NCBI RefSeq assembly: GCF_025655475.1 | Contig: NZ_JAHTIK010000001.1 | Span: forward strand, 7,362,315 to 7,426,314 | Length of the DNA stretch: 64,000 bases | DNA from: Kitasatospora sp. DSM 101779 | GTDB taxonomy: Bacteria > Actinomycetota > Actinomycetes > Streptomycetales > Streptomycetaceae | Direction of reading: 5' to 3' | In this document: one piece after another, positions 28,499 to 38,359 of the stretch | Position numbering within the stretch: position 1 is the stretch's first letter | Layout of the letters: each line of letters starts with the position of its first letter | The notes under the pieces: generated by a model | The model's database searches: none | Told to the model about the DNA's origin: nothing | What the model saw: the letters and a program-made list of their open reading frames with translations, nothing else | Translations under genes and position numbers: made by a program

Positions 28499-30766
28499 AT
28501 GACTGTCCGGCAGACGGAGCCCACCACCCGCGGAGCCTGGGACGGCTTCCGGGGCGGCCTGTGGCGTGACGCGATCGACGTCCGCGACTTCATCCAGCAC
28601 AACTACACCCCCTACGAGGGCGACGCCGCCTTCCTGGCCGGCCCGACGGAGCGGACCCTGGCGGTGTGGAGGCAGATCACCGACCGCTTCCCGGAGGAGC
28701 GGGCCAAGGGCGTGTACGACGTCGCGTACGACGTCCCGGCCGGGATCACCGCGCACGCGCCCGGATACATCGACCGGGAGCGGGAGTTGATCGTCGGCCT
28801 GCAGACCGACGCCCCGCTGAAGCGGGCCATCATGCCGTACGGCGGCTGGCGGATGGTGGCGGGTGCCCTGCGCACCTACGGCTACCCGGTGTCGCCGGAG
28901 CTGGAGAAGGTCTTCACCGTCCACCGCAAGACCCACAACGACGGCGTCTTCGACGCGTACACCCCCGAGATCCTGGCCGCCCGCAAGGCCGGCGTCATCA
29001 CCGGCCTGCCGGACGCCTACGGCCGCGGCCGGATCATCGGCGACTACCGCCGGGTCGCGCTGTACGGAGTGGACCGGCTGATCGAGGCCAAGCGGGCCGA
29101 GAAGGCAGGGCTCGACGCGGCGCCCCGCGACGCCGCCGAACTCGAGGAGACCATCCGGGAGCGCGAGGAACTCGCCGAGCAGATCAGGGCGCTGGGCGAG
29201 CTCAAGCAGATGGCGGCGTCCTACGGCTTCGACGTCTCCGGCCCGGCCACCACCGCCCGCGAGGCCGTCCAGTGGCTGTACTTCGCCTACCTCGCGGCGG
29301 TGAAGGAGCAGAACGGCGCCGCGATGTCGCTCGGCCGGACCTCCACCTTCCTCGACGTCTACCTGGAGCGCGACCTCACGGCCGGCCTCCTCACCGAGGT
29401 GCAGGCCCAGGAACTGGTCGACGACTTCGTCGTCAAGCTGCGGATCGTCCGCTTCCTGCGCACCCCCGAGTACGACGAGCTGTTCTCCGGCGACCCGACC
29501 TGGGTCACCGAGTCGATCGGCGGCATCGGCGAGGACGGCCGGCCGCTGGTGACCCGGACCTCCTTCCGGTACCTGCAGACCCTGTACAACCTGGGCCCCG
29601 CGCCGGAGCCGAACATGACCGTCCTCTGGTCGACCGAACTGCCCCGGGGCTTCAAGGAGTTCTGCGCCAAGGTGTCGGTCGACACCTCCAGCGTGCAGTA
29701 CGAGTCGGACGCCCTGGTGCGGCCGCGCTTCGGCGACGACACCGCGATCGCCTGCTGCGTCTCGGCGATGGCGGTCGGCAGGCAGATGCAGTTCTTCGGC
29801 GCCCGGGTGAACCTCGCCAAGACCCTCCTCTACGCGATCAACGGAGGGCGGGACGAGCGGTCCGGAGCCCAGGTCGGCCCGGAGACGGCGGCCGTCACCT
29901 CCGACGTCCTCGACCACGAGGAGGTGCTGGCCCGCTTCGACGAACAGATGGAGTGGCTCGCCGAGACGTACGTGCACGCGCTCGACGTCATCCACTACAT
30001 GCACGACAAGTACGCCTACGAGCGCCTCGAGATGGCCCTGCACGACCGGGCCGTGCGGCGCACCATGGCCTGCGGCATCGCCGGCCTCGCGGTCGCCGCG
30101 GACTCGCTCTCCGCCATCAAGTACGCGACCGTGCGGCCGGTCCGCGACGGGACGGGGCTCGCGGTGGACTACGTCGTCGACGGCGAGTACCCGGCGTACG
30201 GCAACAACGACGACCGGGCGGACTCCATCGCGGTGTGGCTGGTCGAGGAGTTCATGCGCAAGGTGCGCAAGCACCCCACGTACCGGAAGGCGGAGCACAC
30301 CCAGTCGGTGCTGACGATCACCTCCAACGTGGTGTACGGCAGGAAGACCGGGGCCACCCCGGACGGCCGACGGGCCGGCGAGCCCTTCTCCCCGGGTGCC
30401 AACCCGATGAACGGGCGGGACCGCCATGGGTACGTCGCCAGCGCCCTGTCGGTGGCCAAACTGCCGTACGGGCAGGCCGAGGACGGCATCTCGCTGACCA
30501 ACACCGTCACCCCCGACGCGCTCGGCCGCACCGAGCAGGAGCGGGTGCGCAACCTGGTCGGCGTGCTGGACGGCTACACGGCCTGCGGCGGCTTCCACAT
30601 GAACGTCAACGTGCTGGACCGCGACACCCTGCTGGATGCGATGGCACACCCGGAGAAGTACCCGCAGCTGACCATCCGGGTCAGCGGCTACGCGGTCAAC
30701 TTCGTCCGGCTGACCCGCGAGCAGCAGCTGGACGTGGTCAGCCGCACCTTCCACGGCTCGCTGTAG
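28499..30766 (+). CDS. pflB: Formate C-acetyltransferase (pyruvate formate-lyase)
   Basis: A 755-residue enzyme, close to E. coli PflB (760). It has the adjacent active Cys at 419-420 ([11 protein letters not shown]) and the glycyl-radical site Gly730 in RVSGYAVNF. The pair distinguishes it from other glycyl-radical enzymes such as glycerol dehydratase, which lack the second Cys. It converts pyruvate and CoA to formate and acetyl-CoA. The radical form is destroyed by O2, so it must work under anoxia. ATG 28499 overlaps nothing; adhE ends 97 bases upstream and pflA follows 33 bases on. Confidence 0.97.
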   Translation: MTVRQTEPTTRGAWDGFRGGLWRDAIDVRDFIQHNYTPYEGDAAFLAGPTERTLAVWRQITDRFPEERAKGVYDVAYDVPAGITAHAPGYIDRERELIVGLQTDAPLKRAIMPYGGWRMVAGALRTYGYPVSPELEKVFTVHRKTHNDGVFDAYTPEILAARKAGVITGLPDAYGRGRIIGDYRRVALYGVDRLIEAKRAEKAGLDAAPRDAAELEETIREREELAEQIRALGELKQMAASYGFDVSGPATTAREAVQWLYFAYLAAVKEQNGAAMSLGRTSTFLDVYLERDLTAGLLTEVQAQELVDDFVVKLRIVRFLRTPEYDELFSGDPTWVTESIGGIGEDGRPLVTRTSFRYLQTLYNLGPAPEPNMTVLWSTELPRGFKEFCAKVSVDTSSVQYESDALVRPRFGDDTAIACCVSAMAVGRQMQFFGARVNLAKTLLYAINGGRDERSGAQVGPETAAVTSDVLDHEEVLARFDEQMEWLAETYVHALDVIHYMHDKYAYERLEMALHDRAVRRTMACGIAGLAVAADSLSAIKYATVRPVRDGTGLAVDYVVDGEYPAYGNNDDRADSIAVWLVEEFMRKVRKHPTYRKAEHTQSVLTITSNVVYGRKTGATPDGRRAGEPFSPGANPMNGRDRHGYVASALSVAKLPYGQAEDGISLTNTVTPDALGRTEQERVRNLVGVLDGYTACGGFHMNVNVLDRDTLLDAMAHPEKYPQLTIRVSGYAVNFVRLTREQQLDVVSRTFHGSL

Positions 30767-30799
30767 CAGCGATCCGCCGCATTTCCCCGGGAGCCCTTC

Positions 30800-31612
30800 T
30801 TGTCCGAAACCCCCGTTCCCGCAGAGACCCCGTATCGACCCGGGTCCGCCGCCACACCGTCCGCCGCCGTGACCCGCCGCGAGCCGGGCGGGATGCTGCA
30901 CTCCTGGGACCTGTCCACCGGTGTCGACGGGCCCGGCACCCGGTTCGTCGCCTTCCTCGCCGGATGCCCGCTGCGCTGCCAGTACTGCCACAACCCCGAC
31001 ACCCGGTACCTGCGCGACGGCCGGCGCGTCCTGGCGGACGAGATCGTCCGGGAGGCCGGCAAGTACGTCGAGTTCATCCGGGTCTCCGGCGGCGGCGCCA
31101 CCGTCAGCGGCGGCGAGCCGCTGCTGCAGCCGGTCTTCACCGGGGAGCTCCTGCACCGGTTCAAACACGAACTCGGCCTGCACACCGCACTGGACACCTC
31201 CGGCTACCTCGGCTCCCGGGCCACCGACGCGCTGCTCGCCGACACCGACCTCGTCCTGCTGGACATCAAGTCGTGGGACCGGTCGCTCTACCGCCGGCTG
31301 ACCGCCCGCGAGCTGAGCCCGACCCTGGCCTTCGCCCGCCGTCTGGCCGAGCTCGGCAAGGAGGTGTGGGTGCGGTTCGTCCTCGTCCCCGGGCTGACCG
31401 ACGGCCCGGAGAACGTCGAGGGCGTCGCGGCGTTCGCCGCCTCGCTGGGCAACGTCTCGCGGGTCGACGTGCTGCCGTTCCACCGCCTCGGCGCGGAGAA
31501 GTGGCGCGCGCTCGGCCTCGAGTTCACGCTCGCCGACACGCCCGTGCCCACCGCCGACCGGACGGCGGCCGCCCGCGCGGTCTTCGCCGCCCACGGCCTG
31601 CACGCCGTCTGA
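30800..31612 (+). CDS. pflA: Pyruvate formate-lyase activating enzyme
   Basis: A 270-residue radical-SAM enzyme with the iron-sulfur motif CPLRCQYC (Cys56, 60, 63) followed by HNPDT. GGGATVSGGEPLLQ and LLDIKSWD are typical of PflA. It generates the glycyl radical on PflB. Residues 1-30 are a Pro/Ala-rich extension. The TTG start at 30800 is preceded by CCCGGGAG; the in-frame codon fits, but an ATG at the homologous MLHSWD (30893) is possible. Lies directly after pflB, as expected for an activase. Confidence 0.94.
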   Translation: MSETPVPAETPYRPGSAATPSAAVTRREPGGMLHSWDLSTGVDGPGTRFVAFLAGCPLRCQYCHNPDTRYLRDGRRVLADEIVREAGKYVEFIRVSGGGATVSGGEPLLQPVFTGELLHRFKHELGLHTALDTSGYLGSRATDALLADTDLVLLDIKSWDRSLYRRLTARELSPTLAFARRLAELGKEVWVRFVLVPGLTDGPENVEGVAAFAASLGNVSRVDVLPFHRLGAEKWRALGLEFTLADTPVPTADRTAAARAVFAAHGLHAV

Positions 31613-31643
31613 GCCACCCGCGGGAAGGGGCCCGCGGTGAATC

Positions 31644-31657
31644 GGGCTGAAGGTCCT
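31644..31657. promoter_or_regulatory. Weak DevR-box-like site upstream of USP
   Basis: GGGCTGAAGGTCCT; its complement AGGACCTTCAGCCC is 12 of 14 identical to the adhE candidate. It lies 88 bp before the USP start at 31745. One arm deviates from the consensus, so confidence is low. Confidence 0.3.
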
Positions 31658-31744
31658 GCCGGCCCGGGCCCCTCCGGCTCTTCGCCCGCCTGGCCAGGTC
31701 GGCGGAGAGTGGAGACAACCACCGGAAGAGAGAGGAACACCACC

Positions 31745-32191
31745 GTGACCGAGCAGGATGCGACGCGGCGCAGGATCGTGGCCGGGGTCGACGGATCGCC
31801 GTCCTCGGTCGACGCACTGCGCTGGGCCGTCGGCCAGGCCCACGCGGTCGGCGCCGTCGTCGAGGCAGTGATCGCCTGGCAGGATTCCGTGTCCCCCGGG
31901 TGGACCGGAGCCGCCGACGCCGAAGGGTTCGCCGCCGGCATTGCGCGCAAGATCCTCGACGTGGCCATCGCCGAGGTGAGCGACCCGGACCGCCCCGTCT
32001 GGATCGGAGCCCGGGTCGTGGAGGGCGGCGCCGCGCCGGTTCTGCTGGACGCCGCGCGCGGTGCCGACCTCCTGGTGGTCGGCAGCCGGGGGCGCGGCGG
32101 CTTCACCGGCGCGCTGCTGGGATCGGTGAGCCAGCACTGCGTCCAGCATGCGCCCTGCCCGGTCGTCGTGGTCCGCCACCGCGAGAACTGA
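31745..32191 (+). CDS. Single-domain universal stress protein
   Basis: A 148-residue USP with IVAGVDGSPSSVDALRWAV and LLVVGSRGRGGFTGALLGSV, plus the terminal PCPVVVVR strand. The GxRGxGG(F) loop suggests ATP binding. It strongly resembles the USP at 48269, with QHC between shared segments. I use GTG 31745 preceded by AGAGAGGAACACC. It follows pflA by 132 bases. Confidence 0.9.
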   Translation: MTEQDATRRRIVAGVDGSPSSVDALRWAVGQAHAVGAVVEAVIAWQDSVSPGWTGAADAEGFAAGIARKILDVAIAEVSDPDRPVWIGARVVEGGAAPVLLDAARGADLLVVGSRGRGGFTGALLGSVSQHCVQHAPCPVVVVRHREN

Positions 32192-32254
32192 TCGTCCCGA
32201 CCGTACCGACGCGGCGGCCGTACCGGGCCGCCGGAACCAGAAGGGAAGACCCCC

Positions 32255-32929
32255 ATGCGCCACCGCCTCGTAGGCGAGCTGATGACCTCCGCCGTCGTCC
32301 ACGTGCGGCCCGAGACCGGCTTCAAGGACATCGTCCGGCTGCTGGCCGAGCACGACATCACCTCCGTGCCCGTGCTCGACCAGGAGGACCGGCCGGTCGG
32401 CCTGGTCTCCGAGGCCGACCTGCTGCTCAACGAAGCCGCACAGGAGGACCCCTCCGGCCTGATGCTCACCCCGAGGCTGGAGTCCCGGGAACGCACCCGC
32501 AGCCGGGCGACCACCGCCGCGGGCCTGATGACCTCGCCGGTGGTGTGCGCCCGGCCCGAGTGGACCGTCGTCGAGGCCGCCCGGCTGATGCAGGGCAAGC
32601 GGCTGAAGCGGCTGCCGGTCGTCGACGAGGCGGGACGGCTCGTCGGCATCGTCAGCCGCAGCGACCTGCTGCGGGTCTTCCTCCGCCAGGACCGCGCGAT
32701 CCGGGAGGAGATCCGGCGCGACGTCCTGCGCAGCACCCTGGACATCGACCCGGACACCCTCGACGTCCGGGTGCACGACGGGTTCGTCACCCTGGCCGGC
32801 ACCGTCGACCACCCGGGCCAGGTCCCCGTGGTGGAGCGGTTGTGCCGGAGCGTGGACGGCGTCGTCGGCGTGACCGGTCGCCTCGACCACAGGCGGGCGG
32901 GAACGGCTGTCCTCGACCAAACCCGCTGA
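32255..32929 (+). CDS. CBS-pair protein with BON domain
   Basis: A 224-residue protein. Two CBS motifs occupy about 1-60 (MTSAVVHVRPETGFKDIVRL, SVPVLDQEDRPVGLVSEADL) and 90-145 (MTSPVVCARPEWTV, RLPVVDEAGRLVGIVSRSDL). A BON-like domain covers about 150-215 (VRVHDGFVTLAGTVDHPGQ). CBS pairs sense adenine nucleotides; BON domains bind membranes or lipids. Proteins of this type are known in the DosR/OsdR regulons. ATG 32255 follows GAAGGGAAG, 63 bases after the USP. Confidence 0.9.
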   Translation: MRHRLVGELMTSAVVHVRPETGFKDIVRLLAEHDITSVPVLDQEDRPVGLVSEADLLLNEAAQEDPSGLMLTPRLESRERTRSRATTAAGLMTSPVVCARPEWTVVEAARLMQGKRLKRLPVVDEAGRLVGIVSRSDLLRVFLRQDRAIREEIRRDVLRSTLDIDPDTLDVRVHDGFVTLAGTVDHPGQVPVVERLCRSVDGVVGVTGRLDHRRAGTAVLDQTR

Positions 32930-33504
32930 CCCGCCCCGCGGCACGAGGTGATGACCGCCCGTCGGTGAACGGCTCACGGCCTCCGGCATCCGACCGGTCG
33001 CCGACCGAGTCGCCGGGCCGGAAGCCGACCCGGTGGCCGAACGGCCTGCCGCGAAGGCACGGAACGGCACGCGCTCGGCGAGACCCCGCAAGCCCCGAAC
33101 TGACGGTGCGTCCGGCGAAACCGCACGGCACAGGTTCCGGTCAGCACGTGGGCACCGCGGCTCGGCCCCGCGGATGCGGGGCCACGACGGAGTGCCACGA
33201 CAGGGCGAACACCGCCCACCCACGGTCGCCCGGACGGCCGCGCCGCCGTCGGGATCCGCCACGCGCCTTCCGTGCCGACGAGTGAGCCTCGACGCCGGCA
33301 GTCCGGCGCCGTGCCACGGGAGCCGAAGGCGGGCCGTCCGCCGTCCCGTGTCCGCCGAGGGGCGGGTGGTGCGCCGGTCCGAGACCGCCGGTCACCGCCG
33401 AACCCACAGCGCCCGACGATGCGGGCGGGCGCACCGTTCCGGGCGGGCGCCTGTGGGGCGGGGCGTGCCCGGGCGGTGGCGGGCGGCGTGGCTGCCCGGC
33501 AGGC
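32930..33504. other. 575-bp gene-free region
   Basis: No supported gene. Open frames on either strand have no family features. The area sits at the end of the adhE-pfl-USP-CBS gene run and before the small leftward protein, so it is probably a transcription boundary, although I see no strong hairpin. Confidence 0.45.
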
Positions 33505-33744
33505 CTACCTGAAGTCATCGGCCGCAGGCTTCTCGTGGTTCGCCAGGGCGAGGCCCAGGGCGAAGAACGTCGGCGCCCACTCGCCGACGAAGATGCCCCA
33601 GCGGTCGGCCCGTTCGACACCGGCCTGTTCCGCCTTCATCGAGATGCCCCAGCTGAGCAGCGACAGACCGATCGACGCGAACGCGGCCGTGTAGGCGTGC
33701 TCGCTCGTCAGGCCGGCCTCGTGAAGCTTCCGAACGACAGACAT
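33505..33744 (-). CDS. Small two-helix membrane protein
   Basis: A 79-residue protein with two hydrophobic stretches, AYTAAFASIGLSLLSWGIS and WGIFVGEWAPTFFALGLALA. ATG 33744 has a near-perfect AAGGAG site. A conserved streptomycete type of unknown function. It lies between the CBS gene and the glycosyltransferase, in opposite direction to adhE-pfl. Confidence 0.7.
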   Translation of the reverse strand: MSVVRKLHEAGLTSEHAYTAAFASIGLSLLSWGISMKAEQAGVERADRWGIFVGEWAPTFFALGLALANHEKPAADDFR

Positions 33745-33928
33745 GATCTGCTCCTTGTCGCGAGGTTCTTGCCCCCACCATCGGCGGTTCGCCCGCCGGC
33801 CCGCACTCGCAGCGGTCCTGCACCGAGTCGTGGCGGCGCACCTCCCGGCCCGGCGGTCCCGTGGGCCCCGGACGTGCGGTACGACGTCCCGGCGCGGCGG
33901 GCCGCGGCAGTGGCACGCCGACCGGGCG

Positions 33929-35983
33929 TCAGGGAACCGCCGTGTAGGCCAGGGCCAGCGACTCCGCCATGGCCTCGACGGAGTAGCCGCGGCGAACGGT
34001 CCGCCGGGCGCGCGCGGCCAGGGCGTCCAGTTCCGACCGCGGCGTGGCGCACACCGCCAGCAGCCCGGCCCCCAGGGCCGTACCCGAGCCGGTGTCCAGG
34101 AGGAAGCCGTTGACCCCGGCCCTGATGTAGTGCGACACCCCGCCGCGTTCCGGCCCCGCCGCGGCGAGCCCGGCGTCCATGGCCTCCAGTACCGCGAGGC
34201 CGAACTCCTCCTTGGCGCTCGGGCACACGTACACGGCCGAGCCGGCCCGCCTGTCCGCGAGCGCCCGCTCCAGGATGCGCACCTGCCGATTGGGCAGGGC
34301 GGGCCAGAGCGCGATCCGCCGCCGGCCGAGGGGCTGCCCGGCGAGGAGCTCGGCGATGGCGTCGCGCACACCGGCCTCCACGGCCGTGGCACGGCCCGGT
34401 GATCCGCCGACGAGCAGGAGCGTCGTCGACCGGTACAGTCCGGTGTCCAGCCACGCCTCGACGAGCCGGTCCTGCTGTTTGACGGGGTGCAGGCGCCCCA
34501 CGCACAGCAGCAGCCGCAGGTCCCGGTCCTCCGGGTCGAGTCCGTCCGGCCGTCCGCCGCCGCCGAACAGCCGGGCGGTCATCGCATCCGCGAGCCCGGC
34601 CTCGCCGGGCCGGGGGACGAAAGGCGGGATCCCCTCCGGGACTTCGATGCGGCGGGCCTCCGTGAGGCGGGAGAGCTGCGGGAAGTGCGTGTCGAGGTCG
34701 CCGGTGCCGGGCCGTGAGGGGATGGCCACGAGAAGACCGGCGCGGGCGACCAGCCGGTCCGCGACGAAGACGCGGTGGAGGTCGGCGCGGAGCGCCCGGG
34801 CCGCCCCGGTCTCCGCGTGCAGTGGTAGCCCGGCGTGGCGTTCGGCCATCGTGCGGTGCGGATCGGGGGTCACCGTGAACGCCAGACGGGCGCCGCAGCG
34901 GCGGGCCGCGTCGGCCACGGCCAGCGACCCGTCGTCCGCGAATCGCACGTGAACGATCCGCGGCGTCGCGCCCGGCAGTGCGAGCAGGCGCGCCGCCCAC
35001 CACGAGACCGCGGACCGGTGCTCCGCCATGGCGGCCGGGTCGGGAGGCCCGTCACCGTCCACCGGGATCCCGACCTGCCAGTGTTCGGCGCCCAGGGACG
35101 ACACCAGACCGGAGGCCCGGTCGCGCAGCTCGGCCCGGTCGGCGGTGACCAGGGTCAGTACCCGCGCGATGCGGCCGGTGGCCGTGAGCGCATCACCCAG
35201 AGCCGAGAGCAGGACGCTCATCCCGCCGCTCATCCCCACACCCGGCTCGCCCAGACTGCCGAGCAGCATCGACTGGGCCACCACAGGGCCGCCCGGGGGA
35301 GCGGCCGGAAGCCGGCGGACCGCGTCGCGGAACGCGGCGGCCTGCGGGGCCGAAGGGTCCTGCCGGTACCAGGCCGCCGCCCACAGCAGGTTCTCGTAGA
35401 CGTCCCCGGTACGGGGCGGGACGGCGTCGAGGAGGGCCCTGCCGTGCGGAACGCCCGACAGGTAGCGCAGCGCGGCATGCCGAACCGGCCGGTCACCGGC
35501 CGTCCACCGGGCGACCTCCCCGGCCCGCAGGGGCTGCAGCCCGTGCGCGTCCGCCAGGTCGAGGAGGAAGGCCGCCTCCTCGTACGGCGGCCGTGCGAGC
35601 AGACGCGTCCGCAACTCCGAGGTCGCCGCCCGGGCGTCAGCCCGGGGGTGCGCCGCCCATGCCTCGGCGAGGGCCGTCCGCACGTCCGTCCCGTGGCGGG
35701 CCGCGGACGGGGGGAGCGGCAGGGCCGCCCCGCCGGGCCGCCTCGCCGACTTCCGTGCGGCGGCCGCCGCCAGGTCGGCGGCCGCCGGGCCCGTCGGATC
35801 TCCGCCCGACCGAGCGGCTCGGCCGTATTCGGCCGCAGCCAGCGCGTCCAGCAGATCCCGGACGGCACCGGGCGGCGGTCCCCCCGCCCAGAAGTGGTGA
35901 CGCCACGCCTGCAGCCGGTCGTCCCGGCCCGGCGTCCGCACGCCGGTGCCGGAAGACCGCAGAAAATCGGTTCGCTGTCGCAT
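33929..35983 (-). CDS. Group 1 (GT4-type) glycosyltransferase
   Basis: A 684-residue protein. The C-terminal half has the GT-B donor motif LLLCVGRLHPVKQQDRLVEA, then CPSAKEEFGLAVLEAMDAGL, with the E-x7-E feature. The ~230 N-terminal residues are Ala/Arg-rich helices of unknown role, longer than usual. It could glycosylate a lipid, protein or metabolite. ATG 35983 is chosen because codons upstream are atypical. Divergent from the UGT-type gene with 131 bases between the starts. Confidence 0.82.
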   Translation of the reverse strand: MRQRTDFLRSSGTGVRTPGRDDRLQAWRHHFWAGGPPPGAVRDLLDALAAAEYGRAARSGGDPTGPAAADLAAAAARKSARRPGGAALPLPPSAARHGTDVRTALAEAWAAHPRADARAATSELRTRLLARPPYEEAAFLLDLADAHGLQPLRAGEVARWTAGDRPVRHAALRYLSGVPHGRALLDAVPPRTGDVYENLLWAAAWYRQDPSAPQAAAFRDAVRRLPAAPPGGPVVAQSMLLGSLGEPGVGMSGGMSVLLSALGDALTATGRIARVLTLVTADRAELRDRASGLVSSLGAEHWQVGIPVDGDGPPDPAAMAEHRSAVSWWAARLLALPGATPRIVHVRFADDGSLAVADAARRCGARLAFTVTPDPHRTMAERHAGLPLHAETGAARALRADLHRVFVADRLVARAGLLVAIPSRPGTGDLDTHFPQLSRLTEARRIEVPEGIPPFVPRPGEAGLADAMTARLFGGGGRPDGLDPEDRDLRLLLCVGRLHPVKQQDRLVEAWLDTGLYRSTTLLLVGGSPGRATAVEAGVRDAIAELLAGQPLGRRRIALWPALPNRQVRILERALADRRAGSAVYVCPSAKEEFGLAVLEAMDAGLAAAGPERGGVSHYIRAGVNGFLLDTGSGTALGAGLLAVCATPRSELDALAARARRTVRRGYSVEAMAESLALAYTAVP

Positions 35984-36114
35984 GCACCCGTGCCTCTCGT
36001 GGATGGGGGCGAGCCAGGGACCGGTTCGGCGCGCTCCGCGCATCGGATTGGCCGTGTCCCGCCACCGCGGCCTGGCATCATCGGAGGCACCCGGCGGTGA
36101 CCGAGGAGGGACAC

Positions 36115-37449
36115 GTGGTGCATGTCGTCGTCATCAGCCCGCCGTTCGCCTCGCACGCGGCACCGCTGGCAGCACTGGGCGCCGCGCTGCGGGACGCCGG
36201 TGCCCGCGTCGACCTGGCGTCCACCGCCGCCTTCGCCCCGCTCGCCGCCGGGGCCGGCATCGGCTTCACCGAACTCGCCGTGGCCCGCAACGCCAACCAC
36301 GGTGTCGCCGAACGGACCCGCCAGGACCCGGCCGAGGCGGCACGGCTGCGGGAGTTCCTGACCGCCACCTCCCGGGGAGCGGTGGAGACCCTGCTCACCC
36401 AGGCAGCCCACCGTAGGGCCGACCTCCTCGCAGAGCCGGACCGGGTGCTCGCGGACATCCGCGCCCTGCACCGGCGGCTGCAGCCCGACTGGTACCTCGT
36501 CGACCAACTCGCCTACCCGGCGACCCTGGCCCTGCACTGCCTCGGGCTGCCGTACGCCTCGTTCTGTCCCGGGCACCCCAGCTACATCCCGGCCGGGCCG
36601 GACGCCTACTTCGGCGTGCCCTACGCGTGGCCGGACACCGTCCGCCCCACCGCCGAGGCCCTGGTGAGGCTGACCCGCGCCGCCGCGGACAACGACCGAG
36701 CCTTCACCGCCGCCTTCCACCGGGTCATCGACCGCAACGCCCCGCACCGGCCCCGGCCCGACCGTGCCTTCGCCCTCAGCTCCCCGCGCGCCGTCGTGCA
36801 CAACTACCCCGAACTCCCCTGGCTGCCGGCTCCCTCGACCGGGGCCGCCGCCCTGCGGTGCGGACACTGCACCCAGCCGCCGGCGCCCCTGGCCGAGCCG
36901 TGGACCGGTGTCGCCGACGGCCTCACCGCCGGCGGCCGACCGCTCGTCCTCCTGGCCCTCGGCACCTTCCTGTCGGCCCGTCACGACGTCCTGGCAACCG
37001 TCGCGGACGGGGTGCTGCGCCACACCTCCGCCGGCCTGGTCGTCGCGGCGGGCGACAGGGTGGGCGAGGTCTCCTCGGCACTGGCCGCATCCGGTGCACC
37101 GGCCGAACGGTTCCACGTCGCAGACCGGATCCCGCAGCAGGCCCTGCTGACACGGGCGTCCGCGATGGTCCACCACGCCGGCAACAACTCGTTCACCGAA
37201 TGCCTTGCCGCAGGCGTGCCCGTCCTCGCGCTCCCGTTCTCCAGCGACCAGTTCGCCATCGCCCACGACCTCGAACGTGCAGACGTCGGCCTCAGCCTCG
37301 ACCCGAACGCCCTGACCGCGGACACCGCAGGCCGCGCCGTCGAACGTCTCCTCACCCGCGACCGGAGCGCCAACGACGCCGTACGCGCGGCAGTCCTCCG
37401 CCGCGGACCCGACTGGGCGGCCGGGCAACTGCTCCGCCTCATGCGCTGA
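36115..37449 (+). CDS. UGT-type (GT1) glycosyltransferase
   Basis: A 444-residue protein with MHVVVISPPFASHAAPLAAL (glycine-poor acceptor start) and the donor signature HHAGNNSFTECLAAGVPVLA, then LPFSSDQFAIA. It resembles macrolide or glycopeptide glycosyltransferases (MGT), which use nucleotide sugars. GTG 36115 follows GGAGGGACAC; GTG 36118 is equally plausible. Together with the divergent GT4 gene it could decorate the same molecule; no other biosynthesis genes are near. Confidence 0.87.
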   Translation: MVHVVVISPPFASHAAPLAALGAALRDAGARVDLASTAAFAPLAAGAGIGFTELAVARNANHGVAERTRQDPAEAARLREFLTATSRGAVETLLTQAAHRRADLLAEPDRVLADIRALHRRLQPDWYLVDQLAYPATLALHCLGLPYASFCPGHPSYIPAGPDAYFGVPYAWPDTVRPTAEALVRLTRAAADNDRAFTAAFHRVIDRNAPHRPRPDRAFALSSPRAVVHNYPELPWLPAPSTGAAALRCGHCTQPPAPLAEPWTGVADGLTAGGRPLVLLALGTFLSARHDVLATVADGVLRHTSAGLVVAAGDRVGEVSSALAASGAPAERFHVADRIPQQALLTRASAMVHHAGNNSFTECLAAGVPVLALPFSSDQFAIAHDLERADVGLSLDPNALTADTAGRAVERLLTRDRSANDAVRAAVLRRGPDWAAGQLLRLMR

Positions 37450-37573
37450 CCCGGGACGGTCCGGGCAGCGGGTCACCACCGCCGACCGGTGAACCGCGGC
37501 GGGCGATCGCAGCATCCACCGGCACTGGCGAGAGCCGTCCGTCTGCCGGGTGCCGCACACCGCAGCCGGTCAA

Positions 37574-37603
37574 GGCCCGGGCCCCGCACACGGAGCCCGG
37601 GCC
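37574..37603. terminator. Bidirectional hairpin between convergent genes
   Basis: Perfect 9-bp arms GGCCCGGGC (37574-37582) and GCCCGGGCC (37595-37603) around a 12-base loop, between the convergent glycosyltransferase and DUF4383 genes. It may end both transcripts. Confidence 0.65.
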
Positions 37604-37614
37604 GCCGGTCCGTC

Positions 37615-38145
37615 TCAGGCCGTCGGGCCGCTGATTCCGTTCCTGGGCGCGGCGGTCAGGGCAGCGGGGCGGGCCGGGTGGGCCGCCCCGGGGTGGCGGT
37701 GCCGGTAGTAGGGGTTGTCCAGCGGCAGTTTGCCGCTGACCCGGCCGTACATGCCGAAGGTGGCGACGACCAGTCCCATCACGAAGCTGAAGAGCACGTT
37801 GGGCATGCGGAAGGCCAGGATGTTGGCGTCCGAGTCCAGCAGTGCCAGGTTGGCGAATCCGCTGAGCACGAACAGGGCGCCGACCGTTATGTTGATCGTC
37901 GAGGCGGTGTTGCCGCCGACGGCCGCGCCGAGGATCAGGACGACCGCCGTGACGATCGAGACGAGGCTCAGCAGGCCGTTGCTGGACAGTCCGGCGATGC
38001 TCCGGCCTTGGGTGCTGAAGAGGTCGAGACCGTCGGCGAGGCCCAGGCAGCCGAAGGCGAGCAGCGCAGCCCCGCAGAGGCCGGCGCCGATCCGGTAGAC
38101 CTGGGCGAGCCGGTGGTCGACGGGAAGTTCGTCGCGGAGGTCCAT
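37615..38145 (-). CDS. DUF4383 four-helix membrane protein
   Basis: A 176-residue protein with four hydrophobic segments (for example LCGAALLAFGCLGLADGL, LLSLVSIVTAVVLILGAAV, INITVGALFVLSGFANLALL, VLFSFVMGLVVATFGMYG). The family is widespread in actinomycetes; function unknown. ATG 38145 (or GTG 38151) follows TGGAGTG. A degenerate gene on the same strand lies upstream. Confidence 0.82.
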   Translation of the reverse strand: MDLRDELPVDHRLAQVYRIGAGLCGAALLAFGCLGLADGLDLFSTQGRSIAGLSSNGLLSLVSIVTAVVLILGAAVGGNTASTINITVGALFVLSGFANLALLDSDANILAFRMPNVLFSFVMGLVVATFGMYGRVSGKLPLDNPYYRHRHPGAAHPARPAALTAAPRNGISGPTA

Positions 38146-38359
38146 GACCACACTCCAGTCGGTGTTCGAGGGGGACCGTTGGGTCCACCCTGTCCGGGGA
38201 CGCCCGCCTGCCCCTGTCGCACCGTTCCCGCATCGATGCCCGGAGCGGGTCGGCGGCCGGGTCCGAGACCCGGGCCCACCGGCCGGGCCGGCCCGGGCGG
38301 CCCCCGCGGCCGGAGCCGGGAGTGGCCCGGGCGGCGCACCTCGGGCGGGGCACGGAGGT

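Noticed and set aside
28241-33262. A 1,673-codon open frame on the - strand
   Set aside because: Antisense to pflB, pflA, USP and CBS genes; no recognisable domains.
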